In this document: in pieces, positions 62,575 to 64,000 of the stretch | Position numbering within the stretch: position 1 is the stretch's first letter | Layout of the letters: every line of letters begins with the position of its first letter | Origin: Opisthorchis felineus | Taxonomy: Eukaryota; Platyhelminthes; Trematoda; Opisthorchiida; Opisthorchiidae | Length of the DNA stretch: 64,000 nucleotides | Direction of reading: 5' to 3' | Assembly: GCA_004794785.1 (NCBI GenBank) | Contig: SJOL01003881.1 | Coordinates: forward strand, 149,399 to 213,398 | The notes under the pieces: generated by a model | What the model saw: only the letters and a program-made list of their open reading frames with translations | The model's database searches: none | What the model was told of the DNA's origin: nothing | Translations under genes and position numbers: made by a program

Positions 62575-62715
62575 GAAAGGTAGCACTGGACTCGAGTTTC
62601 GCTCTTATTAGAGCTCATCAGCAGGGCATATCCAATGGCCGTGTCGGGATTAGAACTTCGCATATCTGGCATGCGAGGCGAGCGTGTTACCGCTACTCCG
62701 CCAGCACATGCTGGA
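62575..62715 (-). mobile_element. Smα-like SINE with Pol III boxes and hammerhead ribozyme
   Basis: Minus strand. A-box-like TAGCGGTAACACGCTCG (62681-62697), B-box-like GTTCTAATCCC (62646-62656), then the ribozyme (62583-62627) and a tail with GGTATGAACTCACCACAATGA. The arrangement, Pol III promoter followed by a hammerhead, is that of schistosome Smα elements. Copies A (37.2 kb) and B (52.4 kb) are relatives. End points are approximate. Confidence 0.75.
62583..62627 (-). ncRNA. Type I hammerhead ribozyme, intact core, very short stem III
   Basis: On the minus strand: GCCCTG, CTGATGA (62621-62615), stem II GCTC-TAATAA-GAGC (four perfect pairs), GAAA (62600-62597), CTCGAG, then TC (62590-62589) at the expected cleavage site and CAGTGC. 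Stem I GCCCTG/CAGTGC pairs at five of six positions. Stem III is CTCGAG, self-complementary with almost no loop, a form known from Penelope-like and SINE-type hammerheads that are thought to act best as dimers. All invariant core bases are present. Confidence 0.75.
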
Positions 62716-63102
62716 CTCTGAATTTTTACGTCTGAACAGGTGAAATGTTCACCTTTAACCTCTGAGATCTGGCTGAAAATTCGTTCATTTCTCAGATTGT
62801 GCACCATAGATGTGGAGGCTGTTCTGGTTGGAACATCCATGCGAACAAGTCCTTGTGTTCGGTCGTCTCTTATTTTACAGCTACACTACCATTTGTAGGT
62901 CAGCCAATTTCATGGCCCGGTGAACTATATAGTTCAAATCTAAACCTGCCTGGTCGAATAGGGTTGTAAGTAATACATACAAGCCAGCAGGATCTAATTA
63001 GCTACTGAGATTTCGTTTCTGTTTTGAACCACGCAAAAAATTCCTATAAAGACGACGATTGGCTCACTATTGTGGCTACGTGTTTTGTTTATTGCTTGTG
63101 TT

Positions 63103-63270
63103 TCACTTGGGTTTCGGCTGTTTAGTTACAGTGCTCTTGAGCATATGTGGGATTACTTCAGCCGTCAGATCTTTGATTGATTTACCGAAAGCTGAATGTT
63201 CGCCTTGGATATTGAGGGCAATCCACTCGTCCCATTCCCTGCTTAGGTCAAATTTTCCACAAAGAAAGTG
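63103..63270 (-). CDS. Terminal exon of an unrecognised minus-strand gene
   Basis: 56 codons from acceptor CACATTTACAG to TGA at 63103-63105. It reads HFLCGKFDLSREWDEWIALN, then IQGEHSAFGKSIKDLTAEVI and a basic end TVTKQPKPK. Composition and a clean acceptor argue for a real exon. I do not recognise the family. It starts in phase 0. No AATAAA was found close downstream. Confidence 0.5.
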   Translation of the reverse strand, partial: HFLCGKFDLSREWDEWIALNIQGEHSAFGKSIKDLTAEVIPHMLKSTVTKQPKPK

Positions 63271-63336
63271 CTGTAAATGTGTTTAACTTCGAGTCCATTA
63301 GCTTTTTTGCGTATGCCTGTTTACTGACAGGCCTTC

Positions 63337-63531
63337 CTATTGGAGCTTCGTAAACTTTCGAGACAGTTTCTTCATAATTTCTGCAGATGGTTTAAACAAA
63401 GTTTCTCCAGCTCTAGGAGGAGGTAGCATCCCAAGCGTGACATGCACTTTAGCACATGCTAGCGCGTGATTCACACGTTGGCCAATGATCTTTTTTCCTT
63501 TTACTATAAATGACACAGTAACTAAGTTCCC
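63337..63531 (-). CDS. Possible upstream exon of the minus-strand gene at the right edge
   Basis: After a possible acceptor AATGATAG the frame reads GNLVTVSFIVKGKKIIGQRV, NHALACAKVHVTLGMLPPPR and EIMKKLSRKF to a TAG at 63337-63339. A plausible further exon ends at 63603 with donor GTGATG (ILWKVYRAVQLS) in matching phase 0. The donor toward 63270 is unclear: the only nearby GT leaves phase 2, which does not fit. Alternatively this is itself a terminal exon. No family recognised. Confidence 0.35.
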   Translation of the reverse strand, partial: GNLVTVSFIVKGKKIIGQRVNHALACAKVHVTLGMLPPPRAGETLFKPSAEIMKKLSRKFTKLQ

Positions 63532-64000
63532 CTATCATTGTTTGTTGGACAAGTTCACGCGGTTAGCTGTGTCCACTCTACTTTGAATCTATTACCCATC
63601 ACCGAAAGTTGCACTGCTCTGTACACTTTCCATAAGATTCCGGCGTTGTCGTTTGCTGGTTTGATTCCATCGGGTCCAGTAGGTTTTTTCAATTTTCCGA
63701 GGTTTCGCCAAAAAATAGGACAAAAATAATCAACTTGAGACGCGGATGCAATCACCACAAAAGTTTTGTGTTTCAAATTGTCTGAGTTTAAGTTGGCAAG
63801 CCTAGTCTAGCCAACCGGAATTGGATGGCCATCGTCCTCTCCGGCACATTTCAGTTCTCCCACTATCCTTTGGTTCATGCTGTCCAGAACAGCGAGCCCA
63901 ACTTCACGTTCACACCAGATCCATTAAGTTCCTACTTCTGTATAAATATGTATGACTAGAAACATTCTTTTGTAGCCTTCTGTATTTGACTGGCCGAGTT

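Noticed and set aside
63059..63286. 75-codon hydrophobic plus-strand ORF that looks like a membrane protein
   Set aside because: It is the complement of the better-supported minus-strand exon 63270-63103, and has no splice support of its own.
1..64000. Defence system, CRISPR array, operon or other prokaryotic-type locus
   Set aside because: Intron-bearing genes and eukaryotic retroelements throughout; no regularly spaced direct repeats or clustered ORFs.

Overview
The window is nuclear DNA from a metazoan, most likely a digenean fluke (parasitic flatworm). The signs are sparse coding exons joined by canonical GT-AG introns of 82 bp to 6.7 kb, a dense and decayed set of retroelements typical of trematodes (RTE/SR2-like, CR1-like, CsRn1-like Gypsy, Penelope-like), and tRNA-derived repeats, one carrying a hammerhead-ribozyme core. 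Species assignment is inference. No operons, rRNA or CRISPR arrays are present.

Layout. 1-1160: 5' part of a minus-strand RTE element running off the left edge. 2924-21494 (+): a complete nine-exon METTL17 gene (475 aa), a mitochondrial ribosome-assembly factor with a SAM-type glycine loop and four cysteines matching the family's Fe-S ligands; its introns hold a CR1 remnant, two tRNA-SINEs and a TTA microsatellite abutting a splice acceptor. 21640-31560: no gene recognised apart from one SINE. 31600-35124 (+): a broken Gypsy element with a 3' LTR. 36560-37080 (-): Penelope-like reverse transcriptase remnant, next to a degenerate hammerhead-type repeat. 37453-37900 (-): two good-looking exons of an unrecognised gene. 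40680-41700: small inverted and direct repeat modules. 45060-48230 (+): a nearly full-length but dead RTE element. 53113-61752 (+): a small multi-span membrane-protein gene with a 6.7-kb first intron containing two RTE copies placed tail to tail. 62575-62715 (-): a SINE with Pol III boxes and an intact hammerhead core. 63103-63531 (-): exons of a further unrecognised gene entering from the right edge.

The host genes look functionally independent. METTL17 is the only one whose role is clear: it acts on the mitochondrial small ribosomal subunit. Most of the window is intron or intergenic DNA shaped by retroelement insertion. I see no new multi-gene system. The most notable item is the ribozyme-bearing SINE family, with one copy that keeps the whole catalytic core and two decayed copies. 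Most of the many 60-130-residue ORFs are chance or antisense readings and are left out.
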